Part shown: positions 1 to 10,153 of the stretch, in pieces | How the letters are laid out: the number at the start of each line of letters is the position of its first letter | How positions within the stretch are numbered: position 1 is the first letter of the stretch | The notes under the pieces: model-generated | Database searches by the model: none | Told to the model about the DNA's origin: nothing | Seen by the model: the letters and a program-made list of their open reading frames with translations, nothing else | Assembly: GCF_002909445.1 (NCBI RefSeq) | Contig: NZ_PPXC01000002.1 | Span: forward strand, 326,800 to 390,799 | Length of the DNA: 64,000 nt | Direction of reading: 5' to 3' | Source of the DNA: Arthrobacter glacialis | Lineage (GTDB): Bacteria; Actinomycetota; Actinomycetes; Actinomycetales; Micrococcaceae | Position numbers and translations under genes: made by a program

Positions 1-3000
1 GCTGTGTCCACGCCGCCTGGAATGGCTCCAACACCTACCTTTTCCACTGCCCCGGTAGTAACTCCAAGCCCATCAGCGTGCCCAAAGCCACGGCGGCCTC
101 GGATCTGGTGTTTAGGAAGAACCGTGACGTGGTGGTGCTCAATGACATGGCCGGCGGGGACGTGTGGCTGGTCAACCAGAACATGCTGCTGGTCAACAAC
201 TGGGATGACCTGACGGTGGATCAAAAGAACGCCGAGAACGCTGACAAGGACTCCTCGGATCCCAACGTGGTCAACACGCTTCCGGACAGGACCAAACCCA
301 ACCGGCCGCCCCTGGCCGAGCCGGACCAGTTTGGGGTTCGTGCCGGCAGCACCACGCTGCTGCCTGTGCTGTACAACGATTCCGATCCCGACGGCGACGT
401 GCTGACGGTGCGGGACAGCGCCGCCTCCATCAAGGCCGGCACCCTGCAAACCGTCTACGGCGGCACAGGCCTGCAGCTGGTGGTGCCCGAGGGTGCCCCC
501 GCGGGAACGGAAACCTTCGGCTACACCAACGACGACGGCCGCGGCGGCACCGCCAAGGGCTCCGTCAGTGTGCGCGTGGTGCCCGACTCTGAGAACACCG
601 AACCCATCTCCATGCGTCCCACCACCATGGTGGTGGCACAGGGGCAGACCATCAGCCAGAACGTCCTGGCTGACATGATTGACCCCGACGGCGACAGCAT
701 CTTCCTCGTCGGCGCCACCTCGGGAGAGGAAACCGGGCAGGTCAAGTTCACCCCGGACGGCGAATTGAGCTACACCGACGACGGCTCCTCCAACGGTCTG
801 CGCACAGTAATCATTGAGGTCTCCGATACACGTTCCATCGTGGAGAAAAAAATCAACATCAGCGTGAAGCCGGCCGGGGGAGTGCCTCCCGTAGCCAACG
901 CCGACTATGTTCGTGTGGTGGCGGGCCAAAAAGCTATTGTGGCACCCCTGAAGAATGACCAGGATCCGCTGGGCGGGGAACTGCGCCTGGCCAGTGTGGA
1001 CAAACCCGCCACCGGCAGCGTTTCCGCCATTGCTGACAACGGCACCTTCACCTTCAGCTCCGACACCCTGGGCGCCAGCTATTTGACGTACCAGGTCACC
1101 AACGGCCCGCAAAGCGCCACGGGGTTGATTCGCATTGACGTGGTCCCGGCCCAGGCCGAGCTGGCACCCATTGCTGTGAAGGACATGGCGCTGCTGCCAG
1201 TGGGCGGGACCACGCTGGTGGATGTGCTGGGCAATGACACCGATCCGGCTGGCGGAGTGCTGGTGGTTCGCGGCGTTGACGTGCCGGAGGAAGCCGGCGT
1301 CTCAGTCACCGTGCTGGAACACAACGTTATTAAGATGACAGATGTGCGCGATCCCCAACTCCCTGTCACCATCCACTACTCGGTCTCCAACGGCCAGGGC
1401 ACCTCCGTTGGTGCCATCTCGGTGGTGCGCATTCCGTCAGCGCCAACCCTGCAGCTCCCGGTGGCGCGCCCCGACGTGGTCGATGTCCGGGTGGGTGACG
1501 TGGTTCGCATCCCCGTGCTGGCCAACGATTTTGACCCCAATGGTGACACCTTGAAGCACCCGGAAATTGTCGAAAGCCCTGCCGCAGAAACAGGCAAGCT
1601 GTGGGTGGACCAAAACGCCCTGCGCTTCCTCGCTGCTGACACACCCGGGTCCGTGACAGCCATTTACAAGGTCACCAATGAGTCCGGCCAGTCGGACTCG
1701 GCCACGGTGACCATCAACATCATTGCCCAGGACCCCGAACGCAATCTGCCCCCGGCACCGAAAAACGTTGAGGGCCGGGTCATTGCCGGCGGCCAAACCA
1801 AGATTCAAATCCCGCTGGACGGCATCGACCCGGACGGCGATTCGGTGCGCCTGGCCGGGATCGACATTCCGCCCTCGCTAGGTACCGCCGTGGCAGGCAA
1901 TGGGTTCATCCTTTACACGGCGGCGGGCAACGCGGCCGGGACTGACACCTTCACCTACAAGGTCAAGGACCGTCAGGGCGCGGAGGCCATCGGCACCGTT
2001 GAGGTGGGCATTGCGCCGGAGGACTCCAACAACCGGCCGCCCAAGGCTGCCGACGATTTCATCACCCTGCGCCCGGGCCGCGCCGTGGCACTCGATGTGG
2101 CGCTCAATGACAGCGATCCCGATGGCGACAAGCTCTTTGTTGTCAAGGACGGCTTCAGCGGGCCCGAAGAAATGAAGCCCTCGGTCACCGACCTGGGACG
2201 CGTGCTGCTGACCAGCCCGGCTGCGGCGGGCATCGCCACCATGGGCTACACGATCGGTGATCAGGCCGGTGCCACGGCCACCGCCGACATCCGCATGAGC
2301 GTCATCCCCGATGCGCCGTTGCGTGCGCCCATTGCCCGCGATGATGAAGTAACGGTGCAGGAAGCGCTGGGCAAAAACACCGTGAACGTGCCCGTGCTCA
2401 AGAACGACGAGGACCCGGATGGGGTTGCGGAGAATCTTAGCGTGAGCCTGACGCTGCCCAACCCGAACATTTCCGTGAACGCCGACGGAACGCTGCGCAT
2501 TGCCCTCACGGCCGTGCCGCAAATGGTGCCCTACACGGTCACCGACCAGGACAAACTGCAATCCACGGCCATCGTCTGGGTGCCCGGCTTGGATGCCCAG
2601 TACCCCGTGCTGACCAAGAATGAGGTCATCAAGGTTAACGCCGGGGAAACCGCCGTCGCCGCCCTGGGCGACTATGTGAAGGTTCGCGACGGCCGCACCC
2701 CGCGGATCACGCAGGTGGACAAGATTAAGATGCTCGGCGCCGCTGGCACCGACATGGTCACCCCGGACGGTGCAGGGCTGCGCTATGCTTCCGCCCCTGA
2801 TTTCTACGGTCCCGGATCCATCACCTTTGAGGTCACCGACGGAAGCGGCCCGGAGGATCCGGAAGGGTTGAAATCGACGCTGACCATCATGACCGAGGTG
2901 ACCCCCGCCCCGGCGAAGAACCTGGCCCCGAAGCTTCAGGGCACTTCCATGGTGGTGGCCCAGCTGGAATCCAGCACAGCCAATCTGAACTTGCTGGCCA

Positions 3001-5213
3001 GCGATCCCGAAAAGGATCCGCTGACGTTTTCCCTGGCCGGGGACAATCCGGCCGGGTTGAAGGTTAAGCTCGACGCCGGCATCCTCACGGTTGACGCGGG
3101 GAAGGAAGCGGCACTGGGCACCACCTCGACCCTGGGAATTTCCGTGACCGACGGCCGCAACCCGCCCGCCACGGCAGCTGTCACCGTCAATGTCACCTCC
3201 TCGACCAAGCCCAAGGCCGTGGCCAATGACGATTCCGTCCCGGACGCCCACGCGGGCCGCCTGGAAACGGTGCCCGTCCTGGCCAATGATGTGAACCCGT
3301 TCCCGGACACCCCCCTGAAAATTGTGGAATCGAAAATGACGACCGGCGCCGCGGGCACCAAGGTGGCTGTGGACGGGGACAAGGTCACCGTTGAGGCTCC
3401 GGAGGACTTCACCGGCAATGTGGTTATCAGCTACACGGTTGCTGATAAGACCGGCGACGACGCACGGCGGGTGGTGGGACGGGTCACCTTGAACGTGAAG
3501 GGTAAGCCCGCCGTTCCCGCCGTACCGCTGGTTCAGGAAGTCAAGAGCCACACTGTGTTGCTGAAATGGGGCACCCCCGTTGACAACGGTTCGCCCCTGA
3601 CCGGCTACACGGTTAAAAGGAGCGACGGCGTCACCCAGGAATGCGCCACCAACACCTGCTCCATCACGGGCCTGGCCAACGCCAAGCCGTACACCTTCAC
3701 CGTGAATGCCAAGAACGCCGTGGGGGAGTCGGCCTTCTCCAAGGCCTCGGCATCCGCCACACCCGACACGCAGCCAGACAAACCTGCCGCTCCCGTCGTC
3801 GTGCGTGGAGACAAGCAGCTGGACGTCAGCTGGGTGACACCTGTGGGCGAATACTCGCCTGTGAAGTCCTACAATGTGCAGATCTCCCCGGTTCCGGCCG
3901 GCCAGAACCCGCAGCGCCCGGCCGTGGGCAACAAGCTCACCTGGCCCGGGCTGGTGAACGGCACCGAATACACCTTCCGGGTGCAAGCCGTGAACAATGC
4001 GCCCAAGCCATCCGACTGGAGCGAGTACGCAGCCAAGGCAGTGAAACCGGCGGGCAAGCCGTTCACTCCGGCCGCACCCACCACTGCCTTGGTGGACACG
4101 GTGGGCAACCAAAACCAAATGCGGGTCAGCTGGACCGAGCCCAACCTCAACGGCGGTGAGCTGAAGAATTACACGCTCATCACGTATCTGGATGGGAAGC
4201 AGACCGACTCCATCACCAGCACGGCGACCAGCCAGACCGTTTCGCTGCCCAACGCGGCGGCCAGCTACACCTTCAAGGTGGCGGTGGCCACGGACGTTGA
4301 GCCCTCGGATCTTAGCCCGGCCTCCGCGCCGCGGCGTTCTGTCAGCCAGCCCGGGCAGCTTGGCCAGCCCACGATCGCCCCGGCCAACACAGGCGGCGCC
4401 GGCGATAGTGTGAGCGTCACCTTCACGCCACTGAGTGGTGCTGCCCTGGGCGGTTCCACCCCCGGGGAGATGAGCTACTTTGCCAATGTCACACCGGGCG
4501 GCAAGAACATCCCGGTGTCACCGGGCGGCACGGTTCCCGCCAGCAACGGCGCCGGTACCTCCGTCACGGTCTATGCCAAGTCCTCGGCCTTCGCCAGCGC
4601 TGGGAGCGCGTCTGCGGCGTCGAACGCGGTAACGCCCTATGGTAATCCGGGCACTGCAGGCCTCAGCGGGAGCAACGGGGCGCAGGACAGCCAGAATGTG
4701 TCCTACAGCTGGAGTTTCCCCGGTGGCGCAGTGGATGCCAAGAACGTTCAGATCCGCATCAACGGCGGCGGGTGGTCTGCCAAGGGAAGCAATGGCAGTG
4801 ACTCCTTCAACACCGGGGGCTACAGCACCCAGGCTGTTATCGAGGCGCGTACGGTCAATTCCATTGGGCAGTTTGGGCCCGTCCAGACGGTGCGGCCCCA
4901 AAGTGGTGCCAAGACGCCGCCGCCACCTCCGAAGCCCACAAGCTGGACAGTCCATGCAACTCCCTACAGGAGCTGTTTGGAATCAACCACAGGAAGCGAC
5001 CACTACACCGACACCGGCACAACACAAACGTGTACGTCCCAGTGGCTGCCGGCAAATACCCCAGTTGAGGTCAATTGCTGGAAGTACTGGACAGGTTCCA
5101 CGAGCGGCAACCAGTGGTACCACATCACCACCGGTGGCTATGGCAGCTACAGCTATTTGTCAGTTCGCTCGACGAACGTGGCGTCGATCCCCTCGGGCAT
5201 GCCGCAGTGTTAG
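1..5213 (+). CDS. Giant Ig-like / fibronectin type III repeat surface protein (5' partial)
   Basis: The frame is open from base 3 with no start in the window, so the gene begins upstream; 1736 residues are visible. The first 75 or so residues look like the end of a beta-propeller-like region. About ten Ig-like repeats follow (roughly residues 100-1170), each marked by a variant of the calcium-site-like motif VLxNDxDPDGD. Three fibronectin III domains come next (about 1170-1450), then two further beta-rich repeats, a proline linker (PPPPPKP) and a C-terminal Cys-containing domain ending at PQC. No LPXTG anchor or C-terminal membrane helix is seen. It heads a kinase/phosphatase/AAA operon equivalent to the bifidobacterial PFNA cluster, where the FN3 protein is extracellular. 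A role as exposed adhesin or envelope scaffold, possibly exported or assembled by the downstream proteins, is inferred. Confidence 0.85.
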   Translation, partial: CVHAAWNGSNTYLFHCPGSNSKPISVPKATAASDLVFRKNRDVVVLNDMAGGDVWLVNQNMLLVNNWDDLTVDQKNAENADKDSSDPNVVNTLPDRTKPNRPPLAEPDQFGVRAGSTTLLPVLYNDSDPDGDVLTVRDSAASIKAGTLQTVYGGTGLQLVVPEGAPAGTETFGYTNDDGRGGTAKGSVSVRVVPDSENTEPISMRPTTMVVAQGQTISQNVLADMIDPDGDSIFLVGATSGEETGQVKFTPDGELSYTDDGSSNGLRTVIIEVSDTRSIVEKKINISVKPAGGVPPVANADYVRVVAGQKAIVAPLKNDQDPLGGELRLASVDKPATGSVSAIADNGTFTFSSDTLGASYLTYQVTNGPQSATGLIRIDVVPAQAELAPIAVKDMALLPVGGTTLVDVLGNDTDPAGGVLVVRGVDVPEEAGVSVTVLEHNVIKMTDVRDPQLPVTIHYSVSNGQGTSVGAISVVRIPSAPTLQLPVARPDVVDVRVGDVVRIPVLANDFDPNGDTLKHPEIVESPAAETGKLWVDQNALRFLAADTPGSVTAIYKVTNESGQSDSATVTINIIAQDPERNLPPAPKNVEGRVIAGGQTKIQIPLDGIDPDGDSVRLAGIDIPPSLGTAVAGNGFILYTAAGNAAGTDTFTYKVKDRQGAEAIGTVEVGIAPEDSNNRPPKAADDFITLRPGRAVALDVALNDSDPDGDKLFVVKDGFSGPEEMKPSVTDLGRVLLTSPAAAGIATMGYTIGDQAGATATADIRMSVIPDAPLRAPIARDDEVTVQEALGKNTVNVPVLKNDEDPDGVAENLSVSLTLPNPNISVNADGTLRIALTAVPQMVPYTVTDQDKLQSTAIVWVPGLDAQYPVLTKNEVIKVNAGETAVAALGDYVKVRDGRTPRITQVDKIKMLGAAGTDMVTPDGAGLRYASAPDFYGPGSITFEVTDGSGPEDPEGLKSTLTIMTEVTPAPAKNLAPKLQGTSMVVAQLESSTANLNLLASDPEKDPLTFSLAGDNPAGLKVKLDAGILTVDAGKEAALGTTSTLGISVTDGRNPPATAAVTVNVTSSTKPKAVANDDSVPDAHAGRLETVPVLANDVNPFPDTPLKIVESKMTTGAAGTKVAVDGDKVTVEAPEDFTGNVVISYTVADKTGDDARRVVGRVTLNVKGKPAVPAVPLVQEVKSHTVLLKWGTPVDNGSPLTGYTVKRSDGVTQECATNTCSITGLANAKPYTFTVNAKNAVGESAFSKASASATPDTQPDKPAAPVVVRGDKQLDVSWVTPVGEYSPVKSYNVQISPVPAGQNPQRPAVGNKLTWPGLVNGTEYTFRVQAVNNAPKPSDWSEYAAKAVKPAGKPFTPAAPTTALVDTVGNQNQMRVSWTEPNLNGGELKNYTLITYLDGKQTDSITSTATSQTVSLPNAAASYTFKVAVATDVEPSDLSPASAPRRSVSQPGQLGQPTIAPANTGGAGDSVSVTFTPLSGAALGGSTPGEMSYFANVTPGGKNIPVSPGGTVPASNGAGTSVTVYAKSSAFASAGSASAASNAVTPYGNPGTAGLSGSNGAQDSQNVSYSWSFPGGAVDAKNVQIRINGGGWSAKGSNGSDSFNTGGYSTQAVIEARTVNSIGQFGPVQTVRPQSGAKTPPPPPKPTSWTVHATPYRSCLESTTGSDHYTDTGTTQTCTSQWLPANTPVEVNCWKYWTGSTSGNQWYHITTGGYGSYSYLSVRSTNVASIPSGMPQC

Positions 5214-5273
5214 GGGCCGTAAAGTCCCCAAATAGTGAGTAACGCCAATTAGTGGATAAACTACTTCAGGTTT

Positions 5274-5290
5274 CCTGCAGCCACTGCAGG
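5274..5290 (+). promoter_or_regulatory. Hairpin in the leader before the moxR-type gene
   Basis: A 7-bp perfect dyad (CCTGCAG, 3-base loop, CTGCAGG) lies in the 105-base gap between the giant surface protein and the MoxR ATPase. This is the largest gap in the first nine genes of the operon. No T-run follows, so it may tune stability or translation rather than terminate. The role is unproven. Confidence 0.25.
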
Positions 5291-5318
5291 GATCAACAAG
5301 ATTGAAAGAGGATGAACT

Positions 5319-6290
5319 ATGTCCATGACGCCGGAACAGGCCACGTGGTTTGCAGGAACGTTTGAAAAGCTGGTTGCCAATGTTGGCCAGGCCATCTTGG
5401 GCAAGTCCCACGTTGTCAGTTTGACCCTGGCCGCCATGCTCGCCGAGGGCCACGTCCTCTTCGAGGATGCGCCGGGCACGGGAAAGACCATGCTGGCCCG
5501 GGCCATTTCGGCAACCGTGAAGGGCACCAATTCGCGCATCCAATTCACCCCCGACCTGCTGCCCTCCGATGTTACGGGTGTCATGATCTATGACCAGAAG
5601 AGCCAGGTATTTGATTTCCACAAGGGCCCCATCTTCGCCACCATCGTGCTGGCCGATGAGATCAACCGTGCCTCGCCCAAGACCCAGTCGGCGTTGCTTG
5701 AGGTCATGGAAGAATCCCGCGTGACCATGGACGGCACCACCTATGAGACCGGCCGTCCGTTCATGGTGCTGGCAACCCAGAACCCCATTGAGCAGGCAGG
5801 CACCTACCGCCTGCCCGAGGCGCAGCTTGACCGCTTCCTGGTCAAGACCTCCATCGGCTACCCGGACCACGCCTCCACGGTACAGCTGCTCTCCGGCTCC
5901 GGGCAGCGCGATAGGACCTCGACCCTGCAGGCCATCATCACACCCACCGCCGTGGCCGAAATGGCTGATCTGGCCTCCACCACACACACGGACGCCGCTG
6001 TGCTGGAATACATTTCACGCCTGTGCGAGGAGACCCGCAACGCGCCGGAAACCCGTTTGGGCGTCTCGGTCCGTGGCGCCATTGCCATGGTTCGCATTGC
6101 CAAGGTGTGGGCAGCAGCCAAGGGCCGCAACTACGTTCTGCCCGACGACATCAAGGAGCTTGCTCCTTATGTGTGGACGCACCGTTTTGTTATGGACCCG
6201 GAAGCGGAATTTGCCGGCGCCACCCCCGAAGTTGTGCTGAGCCGGGTGCTGGCCGAAGTTGCTGCACCGCAGCAGCGCGCCTCAGCCTGA
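5319..6290 (+). CDS. MoxR-family AAA+ ATPase
   Basis: This 323-residue protein is a typical-length MoxR ATPase. The Walker A motif is APGTGKT at residues 51-57, Walker B is LADEIN at 111-116, and the sensor ATQNP lies at 152-156 followed by the conserved EAQLDRF at 168-174. MoxR proteins act as chaperone-like ATPases that mature or remodel partner complexes, usually together with DUF58/VWA proteins. A DUF58 gene and a transglutaminase-fold gene follow directly, the classical MoxR-DUF58-TgpA trio. The start is ATG, preceded by GAAAGAGG. Assignment to the family is secure; the client is unknown and is presumably the surface protein or another product of this operon. Confidence 0.95.
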   Translation: MSMTPEQATWFAGTFEKLVANVGQAILGKSHVVSLTLAAMLAEGHVLFEDAPGTGKTMLARAISATVKGTNSRIQFTPDLLPSDVTGVMIYDQKSQVFDFHKGPIFATIVLADEINRASPKTQSALLEVMEESRVTMDGTTYETGRPFMVLATQNPIEQAGTYRLPEAQLDRFLVKTSIGYPDHASTVQLLSGSGQRDRTSTLQAIITPTAVAEMADLASTTHTDAAVLEYISRLCEETRNAPETRLGVSVRGAIAMVRIAKVWAAAKGRNYVLPDDIKELAPYVWTHRFVMDPEAEFAGATPEVVLSRVLAEVAAPQQRASA

Positions 6291-6351
6291 CGCCGGCAAC
6301 AACGCGTTTCGCAGCACGTCCAGCAACAGCACATTGAGTCAAAGGTCAATC

Positions 6352-7683
6352 ATGAGCATGAAGTCCAGCGCTTCGAAGGTGGGGGAGTTCCTCTCCCGGC
6401 CCTTCCACAGCGACGGCACCCCAACACGCCTGCACCCGGCGTCGTTGACGCGTGAAGCGTCCAAGGTGGCCGGTACCTATCTGGGCCCGGGGTGGGCCAA
6501 GGCCATGGGTTGGCTCAAACGCTACGTTGGCCCGGTGCTGGCCACCATCAGCACCCTGGGTTTTGTAGTGCTGGGAACTGCTGTGCTGCTGTGGATCCTC
6601 GGGGCAAGCTATGGCTGGCAGGAAGCCAAAGTGGCTGCCCTGTTGGCCACCGTGCTGTTGCTGATTGCCATCGCCTTTGTGCTGGGCAAGTCCATGTACG
6701 CGGTCAAACTGGACTTGGCACGCACGCGCGTTGCTGTGGGCGAGCACGCGGTGGGCAGCATTGCCGTGGAAAACACCTCACCGCGCACGGTGCTGCCGGC
6801 AGCCTTGGAACTGCCGGTGGGCCTTGCCACGGCACTGTTCCATTTGCCCACGATGAAGCCGGGGGAGATCCACGAGGACCTCTTCACCATCCCCACCACC
6901 CGGCGCGCAGTCATCACCGTTGGCCCGGTCCGCTCGGTGCGTGCCGACCCGCTGCACCTGCTGCGCCGCCAGGTTCTCTGGACTGATCCCACAGACTTGT
7001 TTGTGCACCCCCGCACCACCTCCCTGGACGGGCCCGCAGCCGGGTTCCTGAAGGACCTCGAGGGCCTCACCACCAAGGACCTGTCCAACTCAGACATTGC
7101 CTTCCATGCCCTGCGTGACTACGTGCCGGGGGATGACCGCCGGCACATCCACTGGAAAACCACTGCCCGCACGGGCAAGTTGATGGTGCGCCAGTTTGAG
7201 GAAACCCGCCGCTCCCACATGGCCGTGGCCTTGTCGGTGAACACGGACGAATATGAGAACGACGACGATTTCGAGTTGGCCATTTCGGCGGCAGCCTCGC
7301 TGGGCCGCCAAGCCATCAAGGAACACCGCGAGCTCAACGTCATCACCCAGCGCGGACCCATTCGCTGCGAAACCGGCAAGAACCTGCTCGATGACATGAC
7401 CAGATTGCTGGGCTACAACCGCCGCGGCACCTCGGTGGATCTTGCCCGAACGCTCACGGATGCCGTCCCCAACGCCTCAGTGGTGTTCTTTGTGGTGGGA
7501 TCGAAGGTGACACCGGCACAATTGCGCAGCGCAGCCGCCTCCGTGCCGCCGGGTGTTCGTGCCTTCGCCGTACGCTGCTTTACCGGGGCGAAATCCGCCC
7601 GCGCCAACATTGCCGACCTTACGGTCCTGACCCTGGGTGACTTGAGTGATCTGTCCATGGTGCTGAGAAAGGCCATCGCATGA
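6352..7683 (+). CDS. DUF58 domain-containing membrane protein
   Basis: A 443-residue protein. Two hydrophobic segments lie near residues 60-125 and a DUF58 core follows, with the family signature FHALRDYVPGDDRRHIHW from residue 251, then KTTARTGKLMVRQFE. DUF58 proteins are VWA-like partners of MoxR ATPases. The chosen ATG (MSMKSS) has an AAAGGT element just upstream; the frame is open further upstream to 6259 but would overlap the MoxR gene with unlikely sequence. The stop overlaps the next start (ATGA), indicating translational coupling to the transglutaminase-fold gene. Confidence 0.92.
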   Translation: MSMKSSASKVGEFLSRPFHSDGTPTRLHPASLTREASKVAGTYLGPGWAKAMGWLKRYVGPVLATISTLGFVVLGTAVLLWILGASYGWQEAKVAALLATVLLLIAIAFVLGKSMYAVKLDLARTRVAVGEHAVGSIAVENTSPRTVLPAALELPVGLATALFHLPTMKPGEIHEDLFTIPTTRRAVITVGPVRSVRADPLHLLRRQVLWTDPTDLFVHPRTTSLDGPAAGFLKDLEGLTTKDLSNSDIAFHALRDYVPGDDRRHIHWKTTARTGKLMVRQFEETRRSHMAVALSVNTDEYENDDDFELAISAAASLGRQAIKEHRELNVITQRGPIRCETGKNLLDDMTRLLGYNRRGTSVDLARTLTDAVPNASVVFFVVGSKVTPAQLRSAAASVPPGVRAFAVRCFTGAKSARANIADLTVLTLGDLSDLSMVLRKAIA

Positions 7684-10127
7684 ACGCCCGCAGGAGCGCG
7701 GTAGCGCAGCCGCAACGTAAGTCCTCAGCCTTTTCCGGCGGGCGGCTGTGGTGGCATTTCATGATCGACGGCGCAGTGCTGACAGTGCTGCTGGGCCTTG
7801 GCGTCCTGGGCTTTGGCCCCACCTTTGGCCACGATCCCCACTACCTGCTGGCGGGCTTCGGTGCCATTGTCATCGGCTTGGCAGTGGCGGCCGCCGGGGC
7901 GCACTGGCGCCTGGGCCTGGTCACCATGATTGGTCTCGCATTCGCTGTTTACATGATCTTCGGCAGTGCCCTGGCGGCGTCGAGTACGGCAATCATGGGC
8001 TTCATTCCCAGCCTGGCCTCCCTGCGCGGACTCCTGCTGGGGATCATGCTGTCATGGAAGCAATTGCTGACCCTGGCCCCGCCCGTGGGCATCAGCGTTG
8101 AGGTCATGGTGGTTCCATACCTCAGCGCTTTTGTGGCAGCTGTGGTTGCCGGCACCCTGGCGTGGCGGCTGCGCAGCGCCTACTGGGCCATGATCCCTGT
8201 CATTGTTTTGTTCATTACCGCCATCCTCTTTGGCACAGCCCAGGTGTTCCTGCCCGTGCTGCGTGGTTCCCTGCTGAGCATCGCCGCGATCGCCTGGCTG
8301 GCCTACAGGCATGAAATGCGCCGGCGCGAAAATGCCGGCAGCATCTCCGCCAACCAGCAAGTCCACGACGCCTCCGGGGCACGAACCTCCCTGCTGCGCC
8401 GCATCGGCCTGGCCGCAGGAGTCATTCTGGTGGCTGGGGCGGTCACCATGGCTGCGGCGCCGGCACTGACCAGCAGCGCCAGCCGTGAGGTGTTGCGTGA
8501 CACGGTCATTCCGCCGCCGGATCTGCACGATCTGCCCTCGCCGCTGACCAAGTTCCGCGACTACGTCAAAAATGAAAAGGAAACAGTCCTCTTTGACGTG
8601 ACAGGCCTGCCCAAAAATGGCCGTGTCCGCGTTGCTGCCATGGACAACTACAACGGCGTGGTGTTCAACGTGGACCCCAACAGTTCGGCATCCTTTTCCC
8701 CCATTGGTGACCCCTCGGCACTGGGGAGCGCCAGCGACGGTGGGGGAACCGGCGTCGACCTTGTCATTGACGGGTACCAGGGCGTCTGGATTCCCAGCGT
8801 CTCCGTGGCGAACAGCCTGCGTTACCAAAGCGCCAGCGGCCCAACCCCCACCCTGTACCTGAACAAGGATTCCGGTTCGGCGCTGAATCTTGACGGCGTT
8901 GCCAAGGGCGATTCCTACAGCATGGACGTGGCGTTCCCGAGCGTTGACGGCAACAAGCTGGCGGGCTCGGACTTTGGTTCGGTGCGCCTGCCCAAGCTGG
9001 AAAACGTTCCCGCGGTGGTGGGCACCAAGGCCAACGACATTGTGGGTGAAGCAGACACGCCGTTGAAGAAGGTTCAGGCCCTGGAAGGCGCCCTGCAGCG
9101 CGAGGGCAAGTTCAGCAACGGCTTGGAAGGGCAAACCCCCTCCAATTCCGGCCACAGCGCCGCGCGCGTCACCAAGCTGCTCAGCGGCAAGGAAATGGTG
9201 GGCGACGATGAACAGTACGCCACAGCCATGGTGCTCATGGCCCGCCACCTGGGCATTCCGGCCCGCGTTGTCATGGGTTTCTACCTGGATGAGAAGGACC
9301 CCAACAATGGTGCGCCGAGTATAAAGATGAAGGGATCGGACGTTCACGCGTGGGTTGAGGTGAACTTTTCCGGTCTGGGTTGGGTGCCTTTCAATCCGAC
9401 GCCGGACAAGGATCACGTGCCCAACCCGCCGGAACCGCAAAACGCGTCCAAGCCCAAGCCGCAGGTGCTCCAGCCCCCGCCGCCGCCGCAGGAACCGGCG
9501 GACCTTCCCCCGGACAGCGCTCCGGACGCCCTGGACACCGATGGCAAGAAAAACAATCAGGCCGGCATCCTTGGCCAGATTTTGATGATCATTGGTGTGG
9601 CTGCCATCCCCTTGATCATCATTGCCCTGCCGCTGGTACTGATTGTGGCGTTGAAGACCCGGCGCCGCAAGAAGCGCCAAACCCAGGGCCTGCCCACCGA
9701 CAGGGTCAGCGGTGGCTGGTCCGAGGTCCTGAGCCTGGCGACGGACCTTGGCGCTGGCATGGACACCAACGGGACCCGCCGCGAGAGTGCAGTTTTGCTC
9801 AACGACGCCTTCCCCGCCAGCTCAACAACCACTGCGTTGCTGGCCGAGCGTGCAGACGCCGCCATCTTCGGCCCGGGCCAGCCCAGCGAGGAACAAGTCG
9901 CCATGTACTGGCAAAACGTGGAACATTCGGTCAAGGGCATGAGCGAGTCGGTAGGATTCTGGAAGCGGCAACGGGCAAGGTTCTCACCGAGGTCGTTACT
10001 GGCCGATGCCCAGGCCCGGGCCAGGCGCAAGGCACTTACGCGCGATGCACAGGGCCAGGAGCAATCATGGCGTTCGCGTGGTGTGGCACTAAGCTCCAAA
10101 CTGTCTCAGCTGTTCAAGAAGTCATAA
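7680..10127 (+). CDS. Membrane transglutaminase-fold protein (TgpA-like), probably catalytically inactive
   Basis: An 815-residue protein with about six N-terminal membrane helices (residues 25-270), a large outside domain containing a transglutaminase-like core near 440-590, a proline-rich stretch, a further helix near 635-660 and a cytosolic tail. The core keeps GIPARVVMGF and DVHAWVEV (His556). The position that carries the catalytic Cys in active members (G-x-C-E-Q) reads GDDEQYA, with Asp510, and the catalytic Asp of the usual D-P-T motif is Asn572 (FNPTP). Two of three triad residues are therefore replaced. The gene corresponds to 'tgm' of the PFNA cluster. A binding or scaffolding role in the envelope is more likely than cross-linking. 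The start overlaps the DUF58 stop. Confidence 0.9.
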   Translation: MNARRSAVAQPQRKSSAFSGGRLWWHFMIDGAVLTVLLGLGVLGFGPTFGHDPHYLLAGFGAIVIGLAVAAAGAHWRLGLVTMIGLAFAVYMIFGSALAASSTAIMGFIPSLASLRGLLLGIMLSWKQLLTLAPPVGISVEVMVVPYLSAFVAAVVAGTLAWRLRSAYWAMIPVIVLFITAILFGTAQVFLPVLRGSLLSIAAIAWLAYRHEMRRRENAGSISANQQVHDASGARTSLLRRIGLAAGVILVAGAVTMAAAPALTSSASREVLRDTVIPPPDLHDLPSPLTKFRDYVKNEKETVLFDVTGLPKNGRVRVAAMDNYNGVVFNVDPNSSASFSPIGDPSALGSASDGGGTGVDLVIDGYQGVWIPSVSVANSLRYQSASGPTPTLYLNKDSGSALNLDGVAKGDSYSMDVAFPSVDGNKLAGSDFGSVRLPKLENVPAVVGTKANDIVGEADTPLKKVQALEGALQREGKFSNGLEGQTPSNSGHSAARVTKLLSGKEMVGDDEQYATAMVLMARHLGIPARVVMGFYLDEKDPNNGAPSIKMKGSDVHAWVEVNFSGLGWVPFNPTPDKDHVPNPPEPQNASKPKPQVLQPPPPPQEPADLPPDSAPDALDTDGKKNNQAGILGQILMIIGVAAIPLIIIALPLVLIVALKTRRRKKRQTQGLPTDRVSGGWSEVLSLATDLGAGMDTNGTRRESAVLLNDAFPASSTTTALLAERADAAIFGPGQPSEEQVAMYWQNVEHSVKGMSESVGFWKRQRARFSPRSLLADAQARARRKALTRDAQGQEQSWRSRGVALSSKLSQLFKKS

Positions 10128-10140
10128 GAAGTCATAAGAA
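10121..10140 (+). repeat. Tandem 10-bp duplication across the stop codon
   Basis: The unit GTCATAAGAA occurs twice in direct succession. The first unit contains the TAA stop of the transglutaminase-fold gene and the second leads into the GAAGGG ribosome-binding site of the next gene. It looks like a recent replication-slippage duplication that lengthened the spacer. No function is claimed. Confidence 0.6.
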
Positions 10141-10153
10141 GGGTACTAAGTAC

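Noticed and set aside
1878-4118. Long open frame (746 codons) on the minus strand inside the giant surface protein gene
   Set aside because: It is the mirror of GC-rich codon bias in a repetitive Ig-like gene. The translation is rich in Gly/His/Arg without domains, while the plus strand carries clear repeated domains.
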